Of a stretch of 64,000 nt of DNA, positions 55,196 through 64,000 are shown piece after piece (position 1 is the first letter of the stretch; every line of letters starts with the position of its first letter). The DNA is taken from NCBI RefSeq assembly GCF_029784135.1, contig NC_073746.1:77514704-77578703 (forward strand), read 5' to 3'. This DNA is from Toxorhynchites rutilus septentrionalis (Eukaryota > Arthropoda > Insecta > Diptera > Culicidae). Position numbers and translations under genes: made by a program. The notes under the pieces were generated by a model that saw only the letters and a list, made by a program, of their open reading frames with translations, searched no databases and was not told where the DNA came from.

Positions 55196-56150
55196 GGGTG
55201 CCAATGAATGTATGGGAAAAAATCGACCCTTTACCTGTTTACCTGTTTACCACCTATATATCAGCTCAATCGGACTTAAGGGAGAGTGGCGCAAAGCGGT
55301 CAAAGTTTGAGTTTTTTGAAAATCGAAAAATCACCCAAGGGGGGTGTAAAGGAAATCGAGGTTTTCGAAAAAAAAATTGATGCCAAATGGCCATCTCGAA
55401 AAATATTTTTTTGTCAAAAATCGACACGCTGGGACTTTTCGGAGTACGAGACGAACCGTATGGTTTTAAGTGTCAATAAATATAATAATATCGATTTTTC
55501 ATTCGGAATTTGTTGCGAAATGTTGATTTGCACAATAATATACCCTATGCAAAATATTAGCTCATTCGAACTTCATTTATTAGTGTTGTAGACGTTAAAA
55601 TTTGAGTTTTTTAAAAACCTAAAAATCACCGGAAATCAGGGTTTTCAAAAAAAATTTTGATGCCAAATGTCTTAAAATTGCATTACACATCGAGATTTAC
55701 AGTTGTCTAAAAATTTATTTTTTTTGTTAAAAATCGACTTTTCAGACAAAAAAACGACCAAGCGTCAAAAAAAATATATTCTTTTTCACAAAATTTGTTT
55801 TTCGAGATAACAGTAAATCTCGACGGTAATGCAATTTTAAGATATTTGGCAATAACAGTTTTTTTTGAAAACCTCGATTTTCAGTGATCTTTCGTTTTTC
55901 AAATGTTTACGTCTGTGACACTAATAAATGAAGTTCGAATTAGTTAATATGTTGCAAAGGGTATATTATAGTGCAAATCAACATTTCGTAGCAAGTTCCG
56001 AATGAAAAATCGAGATAACTATTTTTGTTGGTACCCAAAACCATACGTTTCGTTTCGTATTCCCAAAAAAAGTCCCAGAGTGCCGATTTTTGACAAAAAA
56101 CATTTTTTCGAGATGACACTAGATCACGACGAACACATTCAATTGTTTGT
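55196..56150. mobile_element. Family D foldback element next to family C
   Basis: Two inverted arms of about 340 bases are recognisable: left near 55394-55720 with TCAAAAATCGACACGCTGGG, ATGTTGATTTGCAC and TCGAACTTCATTTATTAGTG; right near 55790-56130 carrying their reverse complements. The inner boundary lies near 55750. The left outer end AGGGTGCCAATGAATGTATG is echoed at 8878. No protein is encoded. Borders are uncertain. Confidence 0.75.
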
Positions 56151-56528
56151 AGGTTAGCGCCAATCGCTTCTTCATCATCAAATTTTTGAAAAATGGATGG
56201 AAATTAGTGAGAATAACAGAACCTTGCGTATTCCGCTATGTGATCATTTATCTACCAGAAAATAGTCCGGAGCATGTTTACTTTTTTTTACAATTTGTCA
56301 CATAATGGCATCGATCGAGGAAACAACTATTCATGAAGAAACAAAAAACGTGGTTGTAGTCATCAGTGATGCCCAGTTCCGAAGAGATTAACCATAAACC
56401 CACTGGAAGCAGAAGCCCGAGAATTCCGATAACTTCAGATTCGGTCTATCGATTCTGCATTGCTGGGTCAAATCAACTGAAACGAAGATCTGGTGAGATC
56501 ATTGCTCTTCAACTCCGATCCATCAATA
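56151..56528. other. No gene recognised
   Basis: A frame at 56366-56599 shows no domain and partly overlaps the direct repeat at 56529. Confidence 0.4.
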
Positions 56529-57210
56529 AACCCTTAAGCGAAAATCGTCAGCTTTTTGGCATTAGAAGGATGACGAAGTGTTCGGAATTTAAATCATGAA
56601 TATTTTAGTGTCCGGAAGTGTAATGAAAAAAATTAAAAATTTTGAACAAATATAACGTGATTTTGTGATGAATTCTGTTATTCATTACTTACACGAATGA
56701 ATAATTCTATAGGAACGATAATATTTCATGCTATAATATTTCAATATTTTTTAGTATAAATGTTGGCCAATGAACATTTGTCAGTATAAACAATTTCACA
56801 CAACACAATAGCTGGTTTCAAGATCAATTCGATAAAGTTTTAAAATACACTATGCAATCATGTTCTAAAACGTTTTAATTTCAATGATCTTTTAATCATC
56901 AACATGGCGTTAATCGATCCAGCTATTGTCATAGAAAGGAAGCATATGCAATTGTTCTCCTTCTAAAAAGGTTTTAATATTCCTTAAGTGAAAATCGTCA
57001 GCTTTTGAGCATTAGAAGGATGACGAAGAATTATCTCAGGATTTATTGACTCAACGTGAAGCAGAAAGCTTCGAGAACGAAATTTTATAAGACGTAGATA
57101 TTTCTAGTGAAGATGACATTGAAAATGGGGAGGAAGAATACATATGGAATGCAAAAGAAAAGCTACTAATATGTGCTTGGATCAAGCTGCAGATTTGTTT
57201 ATGTATTAAA
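56529..57210 (+). repeat. Direct repeat bracketing 400 bp, with coding-like acidic remnant
   Basis: A segment of about 48 bases around AAAATCGTCAGCTTTT and GCATTAGAAGGATGACGAAG occurs at 56531-56578 and again at 56982-57029. After the second copy a frame reads DEELSQDLLTQREAESFENE, a stop, then DVDISSEDDIENGEEEY. Its acidic, protein-like character suggests a decayed gene, perhaps a pogo-type transposase, but no catalytic motif remains. Confidence 0.4.
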
Positions 57211-60200
57211 AAAAGATGAAAATTCCATCATTTTTGTTTTTGTTTTGTTTCTTTGGAAAATAGTGTTTCTTGGGAGCGTTGGAGAAGTAATGCTGCTAAG
57301 ATACTGAAATTTTTAAAAAATACTTGAATATCCAATAAGTTCCGCATTTCAGTGTCACTCTAGACAACGAGCAATCAACAGTAAATGTAAATGCAGAGTA
57401 TTAATTTGAAAATTTGCTCAAATTGGCTTTGTATTGCTTCAATGTCCTGGAAAAAAGGTAATTAAGATGGTCGAGTTTTGAGCGACATAGCATGCGCTGC
57501 CATAACTATTTCGCAAATAGTGACGTCAGTCGTTGTGTTTATCTTTGATTGCCCACCGCATCCATGTGAAAATGCTATTTTCAGGAAGTAATTTATCAAT
57601 TAAAAACGTTAATTTTTGTAGAACTCCCGCTGACTATGAGACTAAAGTGATAGCGTGGAGTGAATATTTGTGAAATCTAGTCGAAAAAGACGGATAAAAG
57701 TGATATTTCCTTGCGGCATTTTCACTCCCCCGCGTTCATAGAAACAAATGAAGTTTCATTATTTTACCCTTATGAAGTTGATTTTTCGAAGGCTCTCAGT
57801 GTTGGTGTGTATGTTGTGAGATAATAATCGCCAACTAATCAAAATTTCACCGAAAATGTTACTGTTTTCCAGAACTAAGTATACGACTGCTTTCTGGACC
57901 TTTTACCACATGAATAATCGAAATAAGCTACGATATAATTGTCATCTGTTAAAAAACAACCAGTTGAATGATTTCATGAGAATTTTGGCTCAAATTATCA
58001 TGCAACCGTGAGTACTTTCAACATTGTTTTGTTTCTTCCATATACATTCCATTTTGAATGCAAATAATTACGACACGATATTTGGCTTGCCAATACAGAT
58101 ACACTTCGCCTACTGCACCACCTCAATATGTACCTCATTGGTATTGCTTTGTGAATCGTTCGTGCTCCTGTCAATGGACAGTTTATTTGAACGATAAATT
58201 GTTCGGCGAAACGTGTGTTAGTGAACCGGATCCGGATTGATTTCCTTCGGTTGAGAATTCACCCACCGCACTCGCTCACTGGTTTCAGAAAGTTGAAATA
58301 GGGAACTGTTGATTGAAATTAATCTGCAAATGGTTTCGACGTTGAGTGGATGAGTTTTGATAGCACTTAGGCAAAGGTAGCAAAAACAAAAAGTATTATT
58401 CTCAAAATAAAGTCACTCTATGAGCAACGTGCAGCTTATTCTCTTTTCCGTATCTTTTATTTGGTCCACAAAACGGACAGTAATAATGTTTAGATTTACT
58501 ATCCATGAAGCCGACCGTAACCGATTCATTTGTAATTATTTTGACTGAAGACGGGTGTTCAAAGCAATTTGTTAGCGTTATGAATCAGATCTTACATACT
58601 TTGTATTCGAATCATTAACTTGCCTTCACCCACCGCTCTATTTCCAAGTATTCAACACAAACAAACTCACCGCTCAACATCGCTCTGGTTCAGATGTAAG
58701 CCATTCTCCGGGGTCACAGTTTGCTTTTTTCTCCACCCATCCATCCTGCCAGCGGACCAGCATTATTGCAACATAATTATTTTCTTTGTAATTAATTTTT
58801 TAATGGAATTTCAAAATAATTGTTTGCGCTGATGGCTGTACACGATCCGCCGCTTTCACGTTCCAACCCGGCTAACCATCCTTAACCGTAGCTCAGATCG
58901 GACTCGTAGGTCACACAGAGAGGGTGAAGAGTTCAAAAGGGGAGAATCTTCCTCGCAGAAACCGATCACCGACACACAAACACACACTACTCTCTCCAGG
59001 CGGACAGAGAACTCACCTTCATTAAGCATCGGTGCGCGCCAATGGCAATTGCACAATACCCTCCTGATTATGTCTGAAAGACCCAAAAAACATACTTTCT
59101 ACACCAACGGAACGGATGCGTCCCACTAGTCCAGATGACCCACGGCGGGAAGGAGTTCCCAGGGATGGTTTCCCTGGTTTTGAGGAACCGTTGAGCGTAT
59201 GTTTGACAACCGAAACACCCCCACGACACCCCATACAACCCTGACCCCAAGGATCTGATGCCGAACTTCGATGAAATTTAATGAGACCGCACATTTTATC
59301 CCCGCAGAAGGCGAAACTGCGGCACAAAAAGCGTGACGGCATCCGACCAGATGGTTTCCATTGGGCTGAAGGGGGGGAGGGGATGAAGGAACACCGCCCC
59401 AATGTTGGGGACACAAAAGATTGCACTGGCTGCTGCTGGTGCAGTTGGTTAAAAGTTTTGATACGAAAATCAGACAGACGGGAGTCGGTGCCGGGTTGGG
59501 AGGCGCCCTCCTCACGGCCGGGAGGTATAAAAGCACAATAACACAGTGAAGGAAGACACGTACATTCATTTATTTTTGCTTCCTCGTTCATTATAATATA
59601 TAGATTCGGTACAATTATACAAAACTAAACTTCTATTTTAAACGGACGATCATTAAAATAAATTGCTTCGAGCTCGTTATATATCCTTTTAACTGGAAAC
59701 TTTTTCTTTCCCGCTTTTGCGACTGGCATTCGCTTAGCAGCGCCCGGTTGGTTGTACAGCAGGGAAGCTTTTGCCTTCCTACACATGGCAGGGACACGTT
59801 CGTGATAGCGCGCGCGAGGGAGAGACACCCCCGACAGGAGACAGCCACACAAGCGGCGCTAACGCTGCAATGCATCAACTGCGAGACAATCATTCAAGGC
59901 AAAGCTGCTGTTTGACATTTCCATCTATGTTGCAATCTATCCCTGATTGCTCGCAGCATCTTCGTAACAACTGGGCCCCGTGTGGAAGTATGTTAATTCC
60001 ATTCGTTACAATCCGGGCCCGCCAGCTACAATCAAATCAAAGGGCGGAACGCTATCCCGCTACTCTCCGCCTTCACCGGAGTAGTGGTGGAAGACATTGA
60101 CCAAACAATAAAAATTGTGAGTCGTGTACGTACGGATGTCCAAACACTCCCGAAAAAAAAACGCGCACCCAAAAAAAAGTACCATTTCAGCAAACGTTAT

Positions 60201-61070
60201 TGGGCTACGACTGGGATACGGCGGGGTAAACACATTGCTACTGGTTGGTAGCGGCGTGACGCCAGCCAACGGAGGACCACGGAAGAGTCGGGTCGGGAGG
60301 GCACAAAGGTGTACGCCGGGTATGAGCGCAAATTTTTCTGCCACTCAGAAATCGTGACGTGCAAATTGAAAGCATACCAAACCCCTCCGCTACCTCCTAC
60401 TCTCTCTCCGGATCAACGTTGTGTCGTTGTGAATCCGATAATAACGCATATATACATACCCGTTGCCATTCGCGCAGGAGATATGAAAGTAAGTTTTTTT
60501 CGGCTAAATGGTTATTGAATGGTAATGTTTTGAATGTGGGATAATCAATGCGATAATCAATTGCTGTAATTTTATTCCGTTTTTAATCATACAACTCAAA
60601 AATATTTTGTGGAACAATTCTTGATATCCAAATGTTAAGCGATTTTTAACTTGTGATGACTTCGTACTTGTTTTCCGAAATATCCTGTTTATGATAGGAA
60701 CAAATAGTATCGCAGGTTACTCCTACTGGGCGTAACCGCGATTATCACACAATTATTATTGAACATCATCATGCAGGAGGCATTCCCGATTTTACGGGTG
60801 AGTGTCAGGCTCTCGCTTTTTTGTTCTGATCACGATTTTCACATTAACTGATAAATAATGTAATCGACCTCACGAAGGGATAGTTGAATCGTTTTTTTGT
60901 TAATTAAACATTTTTTTATGAAATTACATTTTAGTCTTTTGTTTCTTTGTCATCGATTTCTGCTATCCGTGATGATCTTGTCACCAAATTTCACGAACAA
61001 TCAACTAAAAAAAAATTATTTCTATTAGAGTCTTGCTCAGAGTTGCCAACCTCACAGTTTTTTTGTATAC
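57211..61070. other. Largely unique block; no gene confirmed
   Basis: This nearly 4 kb stretch is free of known repeats. It contains a full CRE site TGACGTCA at 57521-57528 and a TATA-like motif at 59526-59533. Open frames of 60-190 codons overlap on both strands at 59022-60360, none with a recognisable domain. The balance suggests part of a host locus (promoter, leader or intron), but I cannot define exons. Confidence 0.4.
59526..59533 (+). promoter_or_regulatory. TATA-box candidate
   Basis: TATAAAAG follows a G/C-rich stretch and is followed some 15-25 bases later by ACACAGTGAAGG, a position where a start site would be expected. No long frame follows on the plus strand, so a transcript is speculative. 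Confidence 0.3.
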
Positions 61071-61215
61071 AGGTCGGACTAGATTATCCGGAGACTCGAT
61101 TATCCGGGATTCGATTATCCGGAATTTCAGACTTCGGAGAATTTTATTTTTGATTTTTCTTATTTCTAGATTGGGAATTTTGAATAATTTGTATAATAAT
61201 TCCATATTGGATAAT
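61071..61215 (+). repeat. Tigger-like terminal fragment
   Basis: Starts AGGTCGGACTAGATTATCCG and contains repeated CGATTATCCGG motifs, matching the left end of the element at 27420 and the ends at 53218. The rest of the element is not present. Confidence 0.65.
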
Positions 61216-61293
61216 CAATATGGGCTTGACTAGCTTGACTAGTAGTTATTTATTAAAAATGCAAATCCAAAATGATCGCCAACACAAGATGGC

Positions 61294-61298
<5 letters not shown>

Positions 61299-61324
<26 letters not shown>

Positions 61325-61360
61325 TACCCCCCGGAGGAATTATATATATATATATATATA
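61299..61360. repeat. Two AT microsatellite tracts around the LTR insertion site
   Basis: ATAT runs at 61299-61323 and 61341-61360 are separated by TACCCCCCGGAGGAATT. The second runs directly into the presumed start of the LTR. Gypsy-group elements of the 17.6/297 type prefer ATAT-like targets. Confidence 0.85.
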
Positions 61361-61677
61361 AGTTACCGTCAATTCCAAACGGCAACACCAGCCATGCACC
61401 AGCTCGAACAACCTAAACAGCGGCATCATCACTTTTGGCCAAACGTCCCATCTTCACTGAAATAACATATTCAACGTAGACACCACAACACGAATCAGCA
61501 TAACAGGCAACGGTACGCAACTCGAGAATGTAGGTATCAAATTCCCTTCGGCTCATTGAGTAGGCATAAATCATAAGTCATGTAAACTGGAAGCGATAAT
61601 AAAGTTAGTCTTAATCTTACAGTGAACAAGTGTAGTTCTTTTTTTAAAAACGCTCTCCTTTAATTTAAAAACGTAAG
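61361..61677 (+). repeat. 5' LTR candidate
   Basis: The region between the AT tract and the primer site is about 317 bases. It starts AGTTACCG after the AT run and has an AATAAA polyadenylation signal at 61598-61603. Borders cannot be proven without the 3' LTR. The start is placed at AGT because LTRs of this group commonly begin AGT. Confidence 0.6.
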
Positions 61678-61695
61678 TGGCGCAGTCGTGCGGAT
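61678..61695 (+). other. Primer-binding site, complementary to tRNA-Ser 3' end
   Basis: TGGCGCAGTCGTGCGGAT: TGG pairs with the CCA end, C with the discriminator base, and GCAGTCG equals the 5' acceptor strand of insect tRNA-Ser, so it pairs with the 3' acceptor strand. 17.6 and 297 of Drosophila are known to use tRNA-Ser. Confidence 0.75.
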
Positions 61696-61982
61696 TGCGG
61701 TTTTAGTTAGAAGTTCGCGTGTGTGACCGAATCGACGGCTTATCGATTGTAGTGGCACCCCAAGGACAACTAACAAAACCAAGCGATCAGAACCAGCGAA
61801 GGAATATCGCAAAAATTAAGGTAAGCAAAAAGAGACTAGGTATAGTGATTTAATATTAAGTGATTTAATAACGAATCAAAAGGTGAATTTTTATAACCGG
61901 TACCAAGTAAAATACTTTTTTAAACAAGGAAATTTTAATTTCCAAAATTAAGCGATTTAGGAATTTCAATCGAGGCCGAGAC

Positions 61983-63407
61983 ATGGCAGAGAACCAGCTC
62001 GAACTTCTCCAAGCGAGTTTGGAACAACTGGCCAGCCGTCTGGCCGAGAAGGATGAGCAGATCGCTCAATTACAAATCCAAGCAGCGCAAGGTGAGCGAA
62101 ATGCTCAATCACTTGCCGCCCAACTGGCTGCCAACAGGCAAGCGAACCCCGTGCAGGTGATTCAAGTGCCGGAGCAAAGAACGGAATCGATACTAAAATC
62201 GTTACAGACGCCCCAAATTATTCGGGATCTTCCGTGTTTCGACGGAAACCCGTTAAAATTAAACTCATTTTTAAAGGGGATTGATAATATAATCCCTCTG
62301 CTGAATGAGGCACAGAATACTAACGTCTATAGAGTGTGGATTCAAGCGATCCGCACAAAAGTAATTGGGGACGCTGACAACGTACTCGAACTATACGGCA
62401 CCAACTTAACGTGGGCCGAGATAAAACAAACCCTAATCACACATTACAGCGACAAGCGTGACGAGGTCTCCCTCACCAGAGACCTCTTCAAATTGAACCA
62501 AATCGGAAACGTGGAAGAATTTTACTCCAAGGTATCGCACATCGTTTCACTGCTCACAAATAATCTGAGCATAACAGAACAAAATGCAGCCGTGAAACAA
62601 GCAAAGAAAGAATTTTTCCAGGACATAGGGCTAAAAGTTTTCCTCGCTGGCTTAAGAGAGCCGCTAGGACCAATCATTAGAGCCCAATGCCCCACTACAA
62701 TGAAAGACGCTCTCCGACTTTGTATGGAGGAGCAAAACTATAATTATGTAAAATCATATAAACCAATGCTACCACCGAAACCATTTAATCATCCAAGAGC
62801 TCCTATTCCTCCAAACATACCTACCCGGCCAGTGAATCCTTTTAAATTTTCAGCACCATACAATGGTCCTGTGAACGTACCCCGTTTTCCACCGAACCCC
62901 AAACCAATCAATTGGCAACCTAATTTCTCTCCAAACCCAATTCAGAGACCCCCAATTTTCAGAAATAATTTCACCCAGCAACCAAATCCTAATTTTCCCC
63001 GCAATCAGTTTGGACAAAACCATCAAAATAATTTTCCCAAACCAGTCCCTATGGAGGTGGATCACTCGATCCGAAGTAGGAACGTAAATTACATGAATAG
63101 AAACAATAATAACCATTTTAAACCACGCCAGAATTTAAATCCTTTTCACCCAAGTCCCAACTATCATTTCGAACATTGTGAAGAAACATATTTGCCCGAT
63201 TATGGACATGCTGAAAATGACAATTATGCCTTAGCGAAGGTTGAGGGAAATTACCCAGACTATGACCCCCATAACAACATCTATTCAGAAAATGATCCAA
63301 ACATTTTCGGAGGAAACATCGAAACCAATGAGACATCTGAGAACACAGAAGGAAATGTAGATGATTTAAATTTTCAACCGGATTCAGACAGTTCAAACGG
63401 GAGATAA
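61983..63407 (+). CDS. Gypsy-type Gag protein
   Basis: The 474-residue frame starts at the ATG in GAGACATGG. Residues 1-60 form a heptad-type coiled coil (LELLQASLEQLASRLAEKDE, QIAQLQIQ). About 75-270 is the capsid-like retrotransposon gag region, with PCFDGNPLKLNSFLKGIDNI and NLTWAEIKQTLITHYSDKRD. The last 200 residues are rich in Pro, Asn, Phe and Arg (NFPRNQFGQNHQNNFPK) and then acidic. There is no CCHC zinc knuckle; the Asn/Pro-rich tail probably handles nucleic acid, as in other gypsy-group Gags. Gag forms the cytoplasmic particle in which reverse transcription occurs. It ends at TAA 63405-63407, overlapping pol by 43 bases. Confidence 0.9.
   Translation: MAENQLELLQASLEQLASRLAEKDEQIAQLQIQAAQGERNAQSLAAQLAANRQANPVQVIQVPEQRTESILKSLQTPQIIRDLPCFDGNPLKLNSFLKGIDNIIPLLNEAQNTNVYRVWIQAIRTKVIGDADNVLELYGTNLTWAEIKQTLITHYSDKRDEVSLTRDLFKLNQIGNVEEFYSKVSHIVSLLTNNLSITEQNAAVKQAKKEFFQDIGLKVFLAGLREPLGPIIRAQCPTTMKDALRLCMEEQNYNYVKSYKPMLPPKPFNHPRAPIPPNIPTRPVNPFKFSAPYNGPVNVPRFPPNPKPINWQPNFSPNPIQRPPIFRNNFTQQPNPNFPRNQFGQNHQNNFPKPVPMEVDHSIRSRNVNYMNRNNNNHFKPRQNLNPFHPSPNYHFEHCEETYLPDYGHAENDNYALAKVEGNYPDYDPHNNIYSENDPNIFGGNIETNETSENTEGNVDDLNFQPDSDSSNGR
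63365..63371 (+). promoter_or_regulatory. -1 ribosomal slippery heptamer, T TTA AAT
   Basis: The heptamer obeys the X-XXY-YYZ rule in the gag frame: T, TTA (63366-63368), AAT (63369-63371). It lies directly after the last pol-frame stop (TGA 63362-63364) and 34 bases before the gag stop, so slipping back one base here leads straight into the open pol frame. A downstream stem or pseudoknot was not checked. Confidence 0.75.
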
Positions 63408-64000
63408 CAAATTTTATCCCATATGTAAAATTAAACACGAAAATAGGAGAGATGAAATTTTTGATAGACAGTGGCGCTAACAAAAATTACATCAATCCTG
63501 CGAAAATTGCAAATCTAAAAATTTCCAAACTAAATCATTCTTTCGTCAGAAATATCAACGGCACCCATTCCATTAGCGAATCCGTTGAATTTTCTCCCTT
63601 CGATGGAAAACCTCCCATCACATTCTTTTTGTTCAAATTTCATCCCTACTTTGACGGACTTATTGGCTATCAAACATTGACTGAACTTGAAGCCGACATA
63701 ATCACTTCTTCTAACACACTTAAATTTCCAGACTATACCATCCAGATGAGTAGGAAATATCCTAATTCCTACGACATCAACTTGAATGCAAATGAAGAGG
63801 TTCCTATAAAACTTCCAATAGACATACAGAACGGTGACTTCTATATTCCAGAACTTTACTCCTTAACAAACGACGTGAATATCCTTCCAGGACTCTATCG
63901 ATCAACCGATAATAAAGCTACTGTCATGATTAGAAATACTAGCCATTGTCCGGTGAAAGTTAATTCAAACAGACCTATTTTTTCCGAATTAAACAATTTT
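63365..64000 (+). CDS. Gypsy-type Pol, protease region, partial
   Basis: The frame is -1 relative to gag, open from 63365 to the end of the window. Residues near 35-45 of this frame are MKFLIDSGANKNYI, the Asp-Ser-Gly-Ala active site of retroviral-type aspartic proteases, followed by the conserved FDGLIGYQTL at about 95, the flap and second hydrophobic motif region. Reverse transcriptase, RNase H and integrase should follow outside the window. There is no own ATG near the start, in keeping with expression by frameshift from gag. Confidence 0.9.

Larger units (their letters stand above)
61361..64000 (+). mobile_element. Ty3/Gypsy-type LTR retrotransposon, 17.6/297-like, cut by window end
   Basis: In order: a 5' LTR candidate, a tRNA-Ser primer-binding site, gag, a -1 frameshift signal and the protease start of pol. 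The remaining pol domains, any env and the 3' LTR lie beyond the window, so completeness cannot be judged. Everything visible is intact, which suggests a young copy. This is an insect endogenous retroelement. Placement with 17.6/297 rests on the primer site, the absence of a gag zinc knuckle and the AT target. Confidence 0.85.

Noticed and set aside
59022..59591. 189-codon minus frame and overlapping frames near 59100-59600
   Set aside because: Four frames are open over the same GC-rich stretch; none shows a known domain, so none is called.

Overview
The window looks like insect nuclear DNA, most probably from a mosquito (Culicidae). It is AT-rich and gene-poor, and it carries an ITmD37E-type DNA transposon, a mariner, tRNA-derived SINEs with GAA tails, several non-LTR retrotransposons and a 17.6/297-like Ty3/Gypsy element. 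Introns, where visible, are short with GT-AG ends. Nothing bacterial or organellar is present. The species cannot be named from sequence alone. Family and pathway statements rest on recalled motifs, not on searches.

Layout. Positions 1-9040 are mostly unique or anonymous sequence with one clean SINE (4169-4428) and scattered repeats. At 9061-11644 lies a dead mariner that was split by a second transposon (9494-10796) with an uninterrupted DD37E transposase. Positions 11650-16440 hold a broken SINE, fragments of an unplaced conserved protein (13205-13800) and a unique homeobox-site-rich block (15050-16330). Positions 16440-21060 are a decayed LINE with a 1.6 kb anonymous element (family A) in its endonuclease region. 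Positions 22585-30400 hold a satellite, several family A and B copies, a Tigger-like remnant and long AT microsatellites. Positions 33216-44260 are a dense nest: a CR1-like LINE with an intact 1072-codon EN-RT frame sits inside an older LINE, followed by a third decayed LINE on the other strand and a SINE with a matching empty site elsewhere in the window.

The one convincing host-type gene is at 45238-46510 on the minus strand. It has three inferred exons encoding an RRM-like region followed by an F-box, with an in-frame TAG just after the F-box. Downstream are MITEs, a defective second ITmD37E-like copy (48102-49197), an AAAGACAG minisatellite, two adjacent foldback elements (54054-56150) and about 4 kb of unique DNA. 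The window ends inside a Gypsy-type LTR retrotransposon (61361 onward) with a 5' LTR candidate, a tRNA-Ser primer site, gag, a canonical -1 slippery heptamer and the start of pol.

The elements date one another by nesting. Mariner is older than the DD37E element. The decayed LINEs are older than family A and than the CR1-like LINE. The foldback families and the 0.9 kb repeat E are older than the SINE at 43498. I do not see a new multi-gene system. The observations most worth following are the RRM/F-box gene with its internal stop, the Gypsy frameshift signal, the foldback pair and the family A elements, whose tails appear to seed simple repeats.
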